Shown piece after piece: positions 43,262 to 52,606 of a DNA stretch of 64,000 nt (position 1 is the first letter of the stretch; each line of letters begins with the position of its first letter). Source of the DNA: CBDHCC01 sp965219235 (GTDB lineage: Bacteria > Pseudomonadota > Alphaproteobacteria > Sphingomonadales > Sphingomonadaceae); contig OZ244721.1 of NCBI GenBank assembly GCA_965219235.1, forward strand, positions 186,001-250,000, given 5' to 3'. A program made the position numbers and the translations under genes. A model generated the notes under the pieces. It had not been told where the DNA came from, did not search any database, and worked only from the letters and a program-made list of their open reading frames with translations.

Positions 43262-43895
43262 TGATTTTCTATCCCCCGTCAGAGTGATTCCATATTGTGT
43301 AGTCGGTTGGAACGGCAAAAAGGAAGGTTTTTGATGATGGCGCTTGCCGGAGCAGGATGGGCGCTGGCACCCCCCGAGCGGCTTACCAGCGATGCGGCTG
43401 TCTCGAAAACGAACGTAGAGCGGGACAGGCGGAGGCAGGATCGGTTTCCCCGATGGGGTCTGGCCGGGCCGCTTTCCCGAAACGGCCTGTTGAACATGGA
43501 GAAACGGGACTGCTGCGGGTTTCCCGAACGGCCGGTTTCGAGATGCCGTGCCGGTCTGTCGAACGGGAGTGGGTCGAAGCCGGCTGAAGGGTTTGCCCGA
43601 GGTTGGGAGTCGGGTTCCTAACAGTTACTGGAACGACTTTACCGCCGGTCTTTGGCCAGCCTCTCCGTCAGGGCTTCGCCCTGCCACCTCCCCGTACCGG
43701 GGAGGAACCTGTAGCCCAAGCCGGCGGTCGGGTGCCGTCGGTTCGACAGCGTCCCCTCTCCCCTTGGGAGAGGGGCAGGGTGAGGGTGACCGGCTGCACA
43801 GCTCGCTCTTCGGACTCCGGTCACCCTCACCCTTCCGGCGCTGCGCGCCTCCCTCCCTCTCCCAAGGGGAGAGGGATCGGCAGCGGTGAAGCCCC
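43262..43895. other. 634-nt intergenic stretch, no convincing gene
   Basis: The first ~360 nt hold an AT-richer leader and short ORFs (for example 43295-43621, +) with no recognisable family, poor starts and odd repeats of TTTCCCGAA(A)CGGCC. The rest is repeat DNA (see 43751-43875). It marks the right edge of the AT-richer patch from about 42200. Confidence 0.6.
43751..43875. repeat. Inverted palindromic repeat pair (TCACCCTCACCCT type)
   Basis: Arm 43751-43793 contains the hairpin CCTCTCCCCTTGGGAGAGG and AGGGTGAGGGTGACCGG. Arm 43817-43875 carries the inverse CCGGTCACCCTCACCCT and CCCTCTCCCAAGGGGAGAGG. It is downstream of pyrD. Confidence 0.8.
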
Positions 43896-44918
43896 TCACC
43901 GCCCGCTCCCCACCGCCTCCGCCACGCTCCCGAACCCGTCCCGCTCCAGCAGCCGGTCAAGGCCGCGCACCGTGCGGCGCACCAGCCCCGGGCCGGCGAA
44001 CACCAGGGCCGAGTAGAGCTGGACCGCGCTCGCGCCCATCCGCAAGCGCAGGTACGCCTCCTCCGCCCCGTCGATGCCGCCGACCGAGATCAGCGGCAGC
44101 GCGCCGTCCAGCGCGGCGACGAACTCCGCCAGCCGGGCGCGGGCCAGCGCCTTCAGCGGCGCGCCGGACAGGCCGCCCGCCTCCCCCGCGTGATGCGAGC
44201 GCAGGCCGTCGCGGGTCACGGTGGTGTTGGCCACGATCAGCCCCGCCAGCCCCGCCTCCACGCCCACGCGCGCGAGGCCGTCCACCTGGGTGCGGTCGAG
44301 GTCGGGGGCGACCTTCAGGAACACGGGCGTCCCCTCCGCCGCCGCCATCACTCCGGCGAGCAGCTCCGCCAGCCCCTCACCCTGCAATGCGCGCAGGCCG
44401 GGTGTGTTGGGGGACGAGACGTTGACGGCCAGGTAGTCGGCGATGTGGGCCATCGCCGTCGCACCCAAGCGGTAGTCGGCGTGGCGGTCGGCCGAGTCCT
44501 TGTTCGCGCCGATGTTGACGCCCAGCGGGCCGCGCCGCCGGGCGCGCTCCAGGCGGGTCAGCGCGGCCGCCTGCCCGCCGTTGTTGAAGCCCATGCGATT
44601 CACGACCGCGCCGTCCTCCGCCAGCCGGAACAGGCGGGGGCGCGGGTTGCCCGCCTGGGGCTTGGGCGTCAGCGTGCCGACCTCCACCGCGCCGAAGCCG
44701 GCGGCGAAGGCTCCGCGCACCGCCACCCCATCCTTGTCGAACCCCGCCGCCAGACCGACCGGGTTGGGCCAGTGCAGCCCGGCGACCGTGGTGGCGAGGC
44801 GGGCGGAGGTGGGCGGCGCGCGCTCCGGCAACGCCCTCAGGGCCGCGACGGCAAGGCCGTGCGCCCGCTCCGGCTCCAGCGCCCAGAGCGCCGGGCGGGC
44901 GAGCCGATAGAGGCTCAG
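43896..44918 (-). CDS. pyrD: Dihydroorotate dehydrogenase, class 2 (quinone)
   Basis: The ~340-residue membrane-associated flavoenzyme oxidises dihydroorotate with quinone in pyrimidine synthesis. PNPVGLAAGFDKDG, FGAVEVGTLTPKPQAGNPRPRLFR, NRMGFNNGG, NVSSPNTPGLR (catalytic Ser) and ISVGGIDG are intact. Family members start near LYRLARPALWALEPERAH. No ATG, GTG or TTG exists there; the best placed codon is CTG at 44918, which overlaps the upstream stop as CTGA. The only standard start upstream is a GTG at 45020 deep inside the neighbour gene. Confidence 0.9.
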   Translation of the reverse strand: MSLYRLARPALWALEPERAHGLAVAALRALPERAPPTSARLATTVAGLHWPNPVGLAAGFDKDGVAVRGAFAAGFGAVEVGTLTPKPQAGNPRPRLFRLAEDGAVVNRMGFNNGGQAAALTRLERARRRGPLGVNIGANKDSADRHADYRLGATAMAHIADYLAVNVSSPNTPGLRALQGEGLAELLAGVMAAAEGTPVFLKVAPDLDRTQVDGLARVGVEAGLAGLIVANTTVTRDGLRSHHAGEAGGLSGAPLKALARARLAEFVAALDGALPLISVGGIDGAEEAYLRLRMGASAVQLYSALVFAGPGLVRRTVRGLDRLLERDGFGSVAEAVGSGR

Positions 44919-45691
44919 AAGCGCCTCACAACGCCGACATACACGCGGCTGTCGGCGGTGTCGCGGTTCAGGCCGAAGGCGGAGCCGAGGTCGAGCTGCC
45001 AGTCGGCCGCCGGCTGCCACGCCGCCGACAGGGCGGCGAGTGACTGGGTGGTGCGGCCGAGCGGATCGTCGTCGCGGAACACCGACAGCTCGCCCGTGAC
45101 GCCGAACGGGCCGACGGAGTGCGAGACGCCGACGACGGAGCCGAAGGCCAGATGTCGCCCGCCGCCGTCCACATCCGCCGCCGCGTCGACCTCCGGCGTG
45201 GCGGCGAAGGAGAAGCCGCCGGGCAGGTCGGTGGAGACCGGCACGCGGAGCGCGAAGCTCGTCGTCCCCTGGCCGATCGCGTCGCCGCCGGTCGGCAGCA
45301 CGGCGGTGCCCATCACGGCCACGGACGTGCCCGAGCCGTCGGGATTGATCAGGTTCCGCCTGAGCGACAGCGACACGTCGCCCGTCGAACTCGCCCGCTC
45401 GCGCCGGCCCGCGAACCGCGTCGCGACCCGTCCGAACGCGGTCCAGCCGGCCTGCGCCTCCAGGCGGTCGGTCAGCCCGACGCGCACCAGGCTGTCGGCG
45501 AGCACCAGCGTGTCGGTGCGCACGCCGTCCACCCGATCGCGGGTGAGGTCGCCCAACCCGATCTCCGGCTGCGCCACGCCCGGCGACAACGTACAGGGCG
45601 GCGTGTTGAGGCCGGGGCGGTCGGCACAGAAGGGGCGATCCTGCGCGACGGCCGGCGCGGCGAGGAGGGAGAGGAGGGGGAGGAGGCGCAT
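44915..45691 (-). CDS. Outer-membrane beta-barrel-like protein (phenol MetA-deg/transporter type)
   Basis: The 258-residue protein has a signal peptide ending AVAQD. Alternating amphipathic strands and the terminal SRVYVGVVRRF with final aromatic residue fit an outer-membrane barrel. VAVMGTAVLPTGGDAIGQG and GVTGELSVFRDDDP resemble the family once called MetA-pathway of phenol degradation, whose function is not known. It precedes pyrD with a 4-nt overlap at the CTG. Confidence 0.75.
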   Translation of the reverse strand: MRLLPLLSLLAAPAVAQDRPFCADRPGLNTPPCTLSPGVAQPEIGLGDLTRDRVDGVRTDTLVLADSLVRVGLTDRLEAQAGWTAFGRVATRFAGRRERASSTGDVSLSLRRNLINPDGSGTSVAVMGTAVLPTGGDAIGQGTTSFALRVPVSTDLPGGFSFAATPEVDAAADVDGGGRHLAFGSVVGVSHSVGPFGVTGELSVFRDDDPLGRTTQSLAALSAAWQPAADWQLDLGSAFGLNRDTADSRVYVGVVRRF

Positions 45692-45713
45692 GAGGGATCG
45701 TCTAGGCGCTGCC

Positions 45714-45810
45714 GTGCTCCTGCGAAAGCAGGAGCCCATTCCAGCTCTCCACCGCTCCGGCGGCGGCGGCTGTGGAACCGGCAATAGGCTCCCGCTTTCG
45801 CAGGAGCACG
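45714..45810. repeat. Inverted pair of CTCCTGCGAAAGCAGGAG palindromes
   Basis: The unit GTGCTCCTGCGAAAGCAGGAGCCC (first 20 shown by GTGCTCCTGCGAAAGCAGGA) at 45714-45737 faces its inverse at 45787-45810, about 50 nt apart. It is the same architecture as the GGGGATC pairs but a different stem sequence. It lies in the region between the barrel gene and the SUF regulator. Confidence 0.8.
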
Positions 45811-45901
45811 GGTTGTGCCGCACCGCACAATCAGGCCTTGCCCCCGCACCCCCGCTCCCCCACATGCCAATCACACCGAATCGCTCCGAAAGCCTCACGC
45901 A

Positions 45902-46314
45902 GTGCGCCTCTCCAACCTCGCCGACTACGCCGTCGTCATGCTCGCCGCGGCGGCGCGCAAGGGTGAAGGCCTGGGCGCGCGGGTGACCGCGACGGAGCTG
46001 GCGGGGACCACGAAGGTGCCGCTCGCCACCGCGCAGAAGGTGCTGGGGCAGCTGGCGGCCGCCGGCCTGCTCACCAGCGGGCGGGGCAGCCGGGGCGGCT
46101 TCGCGCTCGCCCGGCCCGCCGCCGCCATCTCGGTCGCCGACATCGTCGAGGCGATGGAGGGGCCGATCGCACTCGCCGGCTGCGTGACGGAGGCGGACAC
46201 GCCGTGCGCGCTCACCGACCATTGCCGGGTCAAGCCGCACTGGCCGTCCATCAACGACGCCGTGCGCGGCGCGCTCGCGGGCGTGTCGCTCGCCCACCTT
46301 TCCGCAGGAACCCC

Positions 46315-46318
<4 letters not shown>
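45902..46318 (+). CDS. Rrf2-family SUF regulator
   Basis: The 138-residue winged-helix protein starts with GTG: RLSNLADYAVVMLAAAARK, helix-turn-helix ATELAGTTKVPLATAQKVLGQL and wing TSGRGSRGGFALARP. Three cysteines in GCVTEADTPCALTDHC would bind an Fe-S cluster, as in IscR-type sensors. As the first gene of the suf operon, overlapping sufB by 4 nt, it likely senses iron-sulfur status and autoregulates. Confidence 0.92.
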
Positions 46319-47801
<1,483 letters not shown>

Positions 47802-47805
<4 letters not shown>

Positions 47806-48155
47806 TTAGCCTACTTGCTATATTGACGCTGACAACTGCACCTAGCGTTCTCGAAATAACCGCGAGGTTGTCTGATGACGGTATTGCTAAGATGCAGCGC
47901 TTTCATCAGTGCATCTTGGATAACACCCTTCGCCTTGAACAGGCTGAAGCAGATTTTGAGGATACTTACGCCGCAGCCGTTACTGCATGTCCTGGGGAGA
48001 ACCTAGATTTTCGGGCCGCTCTCCAGACTGCCAGTCAGCCGAGTGGGAGCTTGTCCGGCGAGCAGTCGGATATTGCAGTTAGTGCTGTCACGCTGGCTTG
48101 GAAGGATGATAGCCGGCTTAGATTTCTAGAGCGCCGCGTGGCGAGAAAGCAGTAA
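47802..48155 (+). CDS. AT-richer hypothetical secreted protein inside the suf operon
   Basis: The 117-residue protein starts with GTG overlapping the sufB stop. A short hydrophobic N-terminus (ISLLAILTLTTAPSVL) may be a signal. The rest is charged and helical (MQRFHQCILDNTLRLEQAEADFEDTY). Codons are clearly AT-richer than sufB or sufC. No family recognised. Its stop is immediately followed by the broken sufC copy, so both may have come together from another strain. Confidence 0.6.
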
Positions 48156-48272
48156 ATGCTTAACATCCAAAATCTGCACGCCGCCATCGGCGACACGCCT
48201 ATCTTGAAGGGCCTTTCCCTTACCATGAACGCGGGCGAGGTGCGCGCGATGGTGAACGGGGTCGTGGGTTGA
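48156..48272 (+). pseudogene. Truncated 5' copy of sufC
   Basis: The 38-codon ORF MLNIQNLHAAIGDTPILKGL... matches the first ~37 codons of the intact sufC at 48736, then breaks at the Walker A position (real gene: AIMGPNGAGKST; copy: AMVNGVVG, stop). The two stretches share about 80 percent of bases, with the copy using more A/T at third positions. It directly abuts the DUF559 cassette. Confidence 0.85.
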
Positions 48273-48736
48273 CGGCGGCCGATGCCGGCGCTCCCCTCCC
48301 GCTCGCGGGAGGGGTCGGGGGTGGGCGCTTCCGTCCGCGCGACACCGCCCGTGCGCGCGAGCTGCGTCACGCCGCGACCCCGGCCGAGCGGCGGCTGTGG
48401 ACGGCGCTGAGCGGGCGCAAGCTCGACGGGTTCAAATTCTCCCGCCAGATGCCGGTCGGACCGTTCTTCGCCGATTTCCTGTGCCGGTCGGCGATGCTGG
48501 TGGTGGAGCTGGACGGAGCGTCGCACGACGATCGCCTCGACCGGGACGCGGCGCGCGACGCGGAGCTGCGCCGTCTGGGCTACCGCGTGCTGCGCTTCAC
48601 CAACGAGGAGGTGCTCGGCAGCCTGGACGGTGTTGCGACGGCGATCGCGCAGGCGCTCGAGTCCGCAGGCCCACCCCCGACCCCTCCCGCGAGCGGGAGG
48701 GGAGAACGCGGCATAAACACTCCCGGGAATATATGA
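48269..48736 (+). CDS. DUF559 (Vsr-like endonuclease fold) protein, copy 2
   Basis: The open frame from a TTG at 48269 gives 155 residues; the conserved part starts ARELRHAATPAERRLWTAL. KFSRQMPVGPFFADFLC and VVELDGASHDDRLDRDAARD carry the Asp and Glu/Asp of the nuclease-like site, here intact, unlike copy 1. LGYRVLRFTNEEV is also standard. Both protein ends (about residues 7-18 and the last ~25) are encoded by the flanking inverted repeats. The first codon overlaps the sufC-copy stop and the stop overlaps the real sufC start, so it is embedded in operon translation. The true start may lie further in. Confidence 0.72.
   Translation: MTAADAGAPLPLAGGVGGGRFRPRDTARARELRHAATPAERRLWTALSGRKLDGFKFSRQMPVGPFFADFLCRSAMLVVELDGASHDDRLDRDAARDAELRRLGYRVLRFTNEEVLGSLDGVATAIAQALESAGPPPTPPASGRGERGINTPGNI
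48291..48704. mobile_element. Repeat-bounded DUF559 cassette inside the suf operon
   Basis: Arms 48291-48326 and 48669-48704 are exact 36-nt inverted copies; each begins with the hairpin CTCCCGCTCGCGGGAG. They enclose the DUF559 core. On the outside lie the two copies of the sufC 5' end, as if the insertion had duplicated ~110 bp or as if recombination with an imported sufC had followed. No transposase is visible. Confidence 0.55.
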
Positions 48737-49614
48737 TGCTTGAGATCACCAATCTCCACGCCGCCATCGGCGACACGCTGATCCTGAAGGGCCTCTCCCT
48801 CACCGTGAACGCGGGCGAGGTGCACGCGATCATGGGGCCGAACGGGGCTGGGAAGTCGACGCTCGGCTATGTGCTGGGCGGCCGGCCGGGCTATGAGGTG
48901 ACGGAGGGGTCTGTGCGGTTCCGCCCTGCTCCCGCCCTCGCCCACCACGAACCCGCTCGTGCTGAGCTTGTCGAAGCACGTTCCCCAGGTGCGACACCCG
49001 GTCCACGTCCTTCGACAGGCTCAGGACGAGCGGGGGAGGGGGCGGGTCCCGACGACGGGGAGTGGATCGACCTCCTCGCCCTCGAACCGCACGAGCGGGC
49101 CGCCGCCGGGTTGTTCCTGGGGTTCCAGTACCCGGTCGAGATCCCCGGCGTGTCCAACGTGCAGTTCCTGCGCGAGGCGGCGAACGCCCAGCGGCGGGCG
49201 CGGGGCGAGGCGGAGCTGTCGGGGGCGGACTTCCTGCGGCTGGCGCGCGAGAAGGCGGCGCTGTTGAAGCTCGACATGGACATGATGAAGCGGCCGGTGA
49301 ACGTCGGCTTCTCCGGCGGCGAGAAGAAGCGCAACGAGATGGTGCAGATGGCCATCCTGCAGCCCCGCCTCGCGGTGCTGGACGAGACCGACAGCGGCCT
49401 GGACATCGACGCGCTGCGCGTGGTCGGCGACGGCATCAACGCGACCATGCGCGCGCCCGACAAGGCGGTGGTGCTGATCACGCACTATCAGCGGCTGCTG
49501 GACGTGGTCGAGCCGGACTTCGTCCATGTGCTCGACGACGGGCGGATCACGCGCACCGGCGGGCCGGAGCTGGCCCACGAGCTGGAGCGCGAGGGCTACG
49601 AGGCGGTGGCGTGA
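48736..49614 (+). CDS. sufC: SUF ATPase SufC with in-frame palindromic insertion
   Basis: The 292-residue ABC-type ATPase powers SufBCD. Walker A GPNGAGKST (34-42), Q-loop GFQYPVEIPGVSN, signature GFSGGEKKRNEM, Walker B LAVLDETDSGLD and H-loop LITHYQRLL are intact. SufC is usually about 248 residues; the surplus is residues ~63-110, between GSVRF and DLLALEPHERA. That segment (with AELVEARSPG and RPSTGSGRAG) is a translated palindromic repeat. It would form a surface loop before the Q-loop. ATG at 48736 is chosen because the duplicated copy also begins MLxI; an ATG at 48733 is adjacent. Confidence 0.94.
   Translation: MLEITNLHAAIGDTLILKGLSLTVNAGEVHAIMGPNGAGKSTLGYVLGGRPGYEVTEGSVRFRPAPALAHHEPARAELVEARSPGATPGPRPSTGSGRAGEGAGPDDGEWIDLLALEPHERAAAGLFLGFQYPVEIPGVSNVQFLREAANAQRRARGEAELSGADFLRLAREKAALLKLDMDMMKRPVNVGFSGGEKKRNEMVQMAILQPRLAVLDETDSGLDIDALRVVGDGINATMRAPDKAVVLITHYQRLLDVVEPDFVHVLDDGRITRTGGPELAHELEREGYEAVA
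48951..49035. repeat. Palindromic element translated within sufC
   Basis: CCGCTCGTGCTGAGCTTGTC with its extension (48952-48981) pairs with ACGTCCTTCGACAGGCTCAG and its extension (49005-49034), about 27 of 31 bases complementary. This repeat is widespread in sphingomonad genomes and in this frame reads ELVEARSP...RPSTGSGRAG. A half unit appears near 19157-19180. Confidence 0.85.
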
Positions 49615-49628
49615 GGGGGGCTCTTCTT

Positions 49629-49763
49629 CTCCCCTCCCTGAAAGGGAGGGGATCAAGGGGTGGGTGCGCGCGTCTGCGCGCCCAAGAAGGTCCTTTGCGG
49701 GACAGGCGACAGCTCGGCTGCGCCTCGCACCCACCCCCAACCCCTCCCTTGCAGGGAGGGGGG
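49629..49763. repeat. Inverted palindromic repeat pair between sufC and sufD
   Basis: CTCCCCTCCCTGAAAGGGAG at 49629 with GATCAAGGGGTGGGTGCG faces its inverse CGCACCCACCCCCAACCCCT...GGGAGG at 49727-49763. The right arm ends GGGAGGGGGGTC immediately before the sufD ATG, so it supplies the Shine-Dalgarno sequence. Confidence 0.82.
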
Positions 49764-49765
49764 TC

Positions 49766-50527
49766 ATGATGGCGTTGGCCCCCCTCCCCACCCGGCGCGA
49801 CGAGCAGTGGCGCTATGCCGACCTGCTGGCGCTGGAACCCCACTGGTCCGACCTCGCGGGCCGGCAGGAGCGGATTACCGTCCCCGCCGGCGAGAGCTGG
49901 CAGCGCATCGTCGTGCCGACCGCCGCACCCGATGGCGTGACCGTCACCGACCTGCATCTCACCCTGGAGGCCGGCGCCTCGGCCACGCTCACGGTGCTCG
50001 CCGCCGCCGGGCTCTACGGCCGGATCGCGGTGACGGCCGAATGCCATGATAGCGCCTCCTTCATGCTCGGCGGCGCGATCGTCGCGGGCGGGGACCAGAC
50101 GCTGGAGATCGTGTCCGACGTGCGCCATCTGGAGCCGAACGGACGCTCGTCGCAGACGGTGCGATCGGTGCTGGCGGGCCGCGCCACCGGGTCGGTGCTT
50201 GGCCGGGTCGCGGTCGCGCGCCACGCGCAGAAGACGGACGCCTCCCAGTCCATCCGCGCCATGCTGCTCGACCGCACGGCCACCGCCAACGCCAAGCCGG
50301 AGCTGGAGATCTTCGCCGACGACGTGCTGTGCGCCCATGGCGCCACGGTGGGCGAGCTGGACGCGGCCGGACTCTACTACCTCGCCAGCCGGGGCCTTCC
50401 TCCGGCGGAGGCCAAGCGGCTGATGCTGCGCGCGTTCCTGCTCGACGCCTTTGCCGCCGTCGAGGACGAGACCGAGCGCGCCGAATTGGAGGTGGCGGCG
50501 ACCGCCGCGCTGGAGGCGATCACGTGA
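49766..50527 (+). CDS. sufD: Fe-S cluster assembly protein SufD
   Basis: The 253-residue beta-helix protein is shorter than many SufD proteins (over 400) because the N-terminal helical domain is reduced, as is usual in sphingomonads. RRDEQWRYADLLALEP opens it. MLLDRTATANAKPELEIFADDVLCAHGATVGELDAAGLYYLASRGLP (parts: KPELEIFADDV, CAHGATVG) is the SufB/D signature with the conserved His and Cys. It completes the SufBC2D scaffold and overlaps sufS by GTGA. Confidence 0.92.
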   Translation: MMALAPLPTRRDEQWRYADLLALEPHWSDLAGRQERITVPAGESWQRIVVPTAAPDGVTVTDLHLTLEAGASATLTVLAAAGLYGRIAVTAECHDSASFMLGGAIVAGGDQTLEIVSDVRHLEPNGRSSQTVRSVLAGRATGSVLGRVAVARHAQKTDASQSIRAMLLDRTATANAKPELEIFADDVLCAHGATVGELDAAGLYYLASRGLPPAEAKRLMLRAFLLDAFAAVEDETERAELEVAATAALEAIT

Positions 50528-51726
50528 ACGTCCACGCCCCCATCCGCCGCCTGCGCGACGATTTTCCGGGCGTCGGCGACTGGCACTATCTCGACTCCGC
50601 CGCGACCGCGCAGAAGCCGCAGACCGTGGTGGACGCGATCGCCGCCGCCTACGGCCCCGACTACGCCACCGTGCATCGCGGCGTCTATCAGCGGTCGAGC
50701 GACATGACGCGGCGCTACGAGGCCGCGCGCGCGCGCCTCGCCGGCTTCATCGGCGGGCGGGCGGACGAGGTCGTGTTCCTGCGCGGGGCGACGGAGGCGA
50801 TCAACCTGGTCGCCCGATCCTGGCTGCCGACCGTCGCGCGGCCGGGCGGGCGCATCCTGCTCTCCGCGCTGGAGCACCACGCCAACATCGTGCCGTGGCA
50901 AATGGCCGCAGAGCGGCACGGCCTGACGATCGAGGTCTGTCCGCTCACCCAAGACGGCCGCATCGACTTGGACGCGGCCGAGGCGATGGTGACGGAGGAT
51001 CATTTGCTGGTGAGCCTCTGCCACGTCTCCAACGTGCTCGGCTCCGTCCTGGACGCGCCGCGCGCCGCCCGCATGGCGCACTCCGTCGGCGCGAAGCTGT
51101 TGCTCGACGGCTGCCAGGCGGTGCCGCGCACGGCCGTGGACGTGGCCGCCATCGGCTGCGACTTCTACGCCTTGTCGGGCCACAAGCTCTACGGCCCCAC
51201 CGGCATCGGCGCTCTGTGGGCGCGCTCCGAGCTGCTGGACGCCATGCCCCCGATCGAGGGCGGCGGATCGATGATCGACCGGGTGAGCTGGGAGGGCACG
51301 ACCTACGCGCCGCCGCCGGGCCGGTTCGAGGCGGGCACGCCGCACATCGTCGGCGCGGTCGGCCTCCACGCGGCGATCGACTATGTCGAGACGGTCGGGC
51401 TCGACGCGATCCACGAGACCGAAACGGCCCTGGTCGCTCGCGCCCGTGCCGGGATGCGCTCGATGAACTCCGTGCGGCTGTTCGGGCCGGAGGATTCGCT
51501 CGGCATCGTGTCGTTCGAGGTCGAGGGGGTGCATCCGCACGACGTCGCCACCATCTTGGACGAAGACGGCGTGGCGGTGCGCGCCGGCCACCATTGCGCT
51601 CAGCCGCTGATGCGGACCTTGGGCGTGGCGGCCACGGTCCGCGCCAGCTTCGCGCTCTACAGCGACGAGGGCGACGTGGACGCGTTGTTGAACGGCATCG
51701 AACGGGTGAGGACGATCTTCGGATGA
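50524..51726 (+). CDS. sufS: Cysteine desulfurase SufS
   Basis: The 400-residue type II cysteine desulfurase supplies sulfur as persulfide. The PLP lysine is Lys221 (ALSGHKLYGPTG), the active Cys is Cys358 (VRAGHHCAQPLM), and LDSAATAQKP, RGATEAINLVA and LEHHANIVPWQ are class-typical. Type II enzymes need an acceptor such as SufE or SufU; none is visible in this operon, so one must lie elsewhere. GTG start, ATGA overlap with the next gene. Confidence 0.95.
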   Translation: MNVHAPIRRLRDDFPGVGDWHYLDSAATAQKPQTVVDAIAAAYGPDYATVHRGVYQRSSDMTRRYEAARARLAGFIGGRADEVVFLRGATEAINLVARSWLPTVARPGGRILLSALEHHANIVPWQMAAERHGLTIEVCPLTQDGRIDLDAAEAMVTEDHLLVSLCHVSNVLGSVLDAPRAARMAHSVGAKLLLDGCQAVPRTAVDVAAIGCDFYALSGHKLYGPTGIGALWARSELLDAMPPIEGGGSMIDRVSWEGTTYAPPPGRFEAGTPHIVGAVGLHAAIDYVETVGLDAIHETETALVARARAGMRSMNSVRLFGPEDSLGIVSFEVEGVHPHDVATILDEDGVAVRAGHHCAQPLMRTLGVAATVRASFALYSDEGDVDALLNGIERVRTIFG

Positions 51727-52181
51727 GCTACAAGGTCGAACAGGTCGACGCGGTGGACGGACCGCCCAAGGCGCGGGTCGAACTCGACTCTCCCCGCGAC
51801 ACCATGGCGCGCAAGCGCGACTATCTGGAGGGGTTCCTGGCGCAGAAGCCGGCCGAAATGCCCGCCACCGCGCCGGGCGGCGAGCTCTATGACGCGATCA
51901 TCGACCAGCTGAAGACGATCTACGATCCCGAAATCCCGGTGAACCTCTACGATCTCGGCCTGATCTACAATGTCGAGGTCGGGCCGGATGCCCATGCGCT
52001 GGTCACCATGACGCTGACCACCCCCCACTGCCCGGTCGCCGAATCGATGCCGGGCGAGGTCGAGATGCAGGTCGCGTCGGTCCCCGGCGTCATGTCGGCG
52101 GAGGTCGTGCTGGTCTGGCACCCGCCCTGGGACCCGTCGAAGATGTCCGACGAGGCGAAGCTCGAACTGGGGATGCTATGA
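51723..52181 (+). CDS. sufT: SUF system assembly protein SufT (DUF59/MIP18)
   Basis: The 152-residue protein has the DUF59 core DAIIDQLKTIYDPEIPVNLYDLGLIYNVEV and MTLTTPHCPVAESMPGEVE (parts DPEIPVNLYDLGLIY, TTPHCP), with the reactive Cys. SufT helps Fe-S maturation or delivery. About 50 variable residues precede the domain. It overlaps sufS and sufA by ATGA. Confidence 0.92.
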   Translation: MSYKVEQVDAVDGPPKARVELDSPRDTMARKRDYLEGFLAQKPAEMPATAPGGELYDAIIDQLKTIYDPEIPVNLYDLGLIYNVEVGPDAHALVTMTLTTPHCPVAESMPGEVEMQVASVPGVMSAEVVLVWHPPWDPSKMSDEAKLELGML

Positions 52182-52534
52182 TGGCCACGAAGCTGAGAGA
52201 ACGCCCCAAGGCGGTGAACCTGACGCCCACCGCGGAGGCGCGCATCGCCGAGCTGATGGCGGCCGCGCCCGACGGCACCGTGGGCGTGAAGCTGTCCACG
52301 CCGCGCCGCGGCTGCTCCGGCCTCGCCTATTCGGTCGATTACGTCGACGAGGCGGTGGCGATGGACGAGCGCATCGACACGCCCGGCGGCACGCTGTTCA
52401 TCGACGCGGGATCGGTGCTCTACCTGATCGGTTCCACGATGGACTGGGTGGAGGACGACTTCGCCGCCGGCTTCACCTTCGCCAACCCGAACGCGACCGG
52501 CAGCTGCGGCTGCGGGGAGAGCTTCACGGTCTGA
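52178..52534 (+). CDS. sufA: A-type Fe-S carrier protein
   Basis: The 118-residue HesB/IscA-fold protein has the three conserved cysteines: Cys46 in PRRGCSGLAYSVDY and the C-terminal pair in GSCGCGESF. It carries clusters from SufBCD to apo-proteins. It is last in the suf operon; its stop codon lies within the inverted repeat that closes the operon. A second ATG directly follows the first. Confidence 0.93.
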   Translation: MMATKLRERPKAVNLTPTAEARIAELMAAAPDGTVGVKLSTPRRGCSGLAYSVDYVDEAVAMDERIDTPGGTLFIDAGSVLYLIGSTMDWVEDDFAAGFTFANPNATGSCGCGESFTV

Positions 52535-52606
52535 GGACTGCGTCACCCTCACCCTGTCCCTCTCCCCGCGCTAGCGGCGGAAGGGTAAGGGTGACGCAGT
52601 CCTCAG
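52531..52606. terminator. Bidirectional inverted repeat spanning both stop codons
   Basis: CTGAGGACTGCGTCACCCT at 52531 is matched by its inverse ending at 52606. The left arm includes the sufA TGA and the right arm the TGA of the convergent protease gene. The inner part is the TCACCCTCACCCT repeat type. It can fold on both strands and plausibly ends both transcripts. Confidence 0.65.

Noticed and set aside
43295..43621. 108-codon plus-strand frame after the AT-richer patch
   Set aside because: No SD, no recognisable family, arginine/glycine-rich composition and internal repeats; more likely non-coding.
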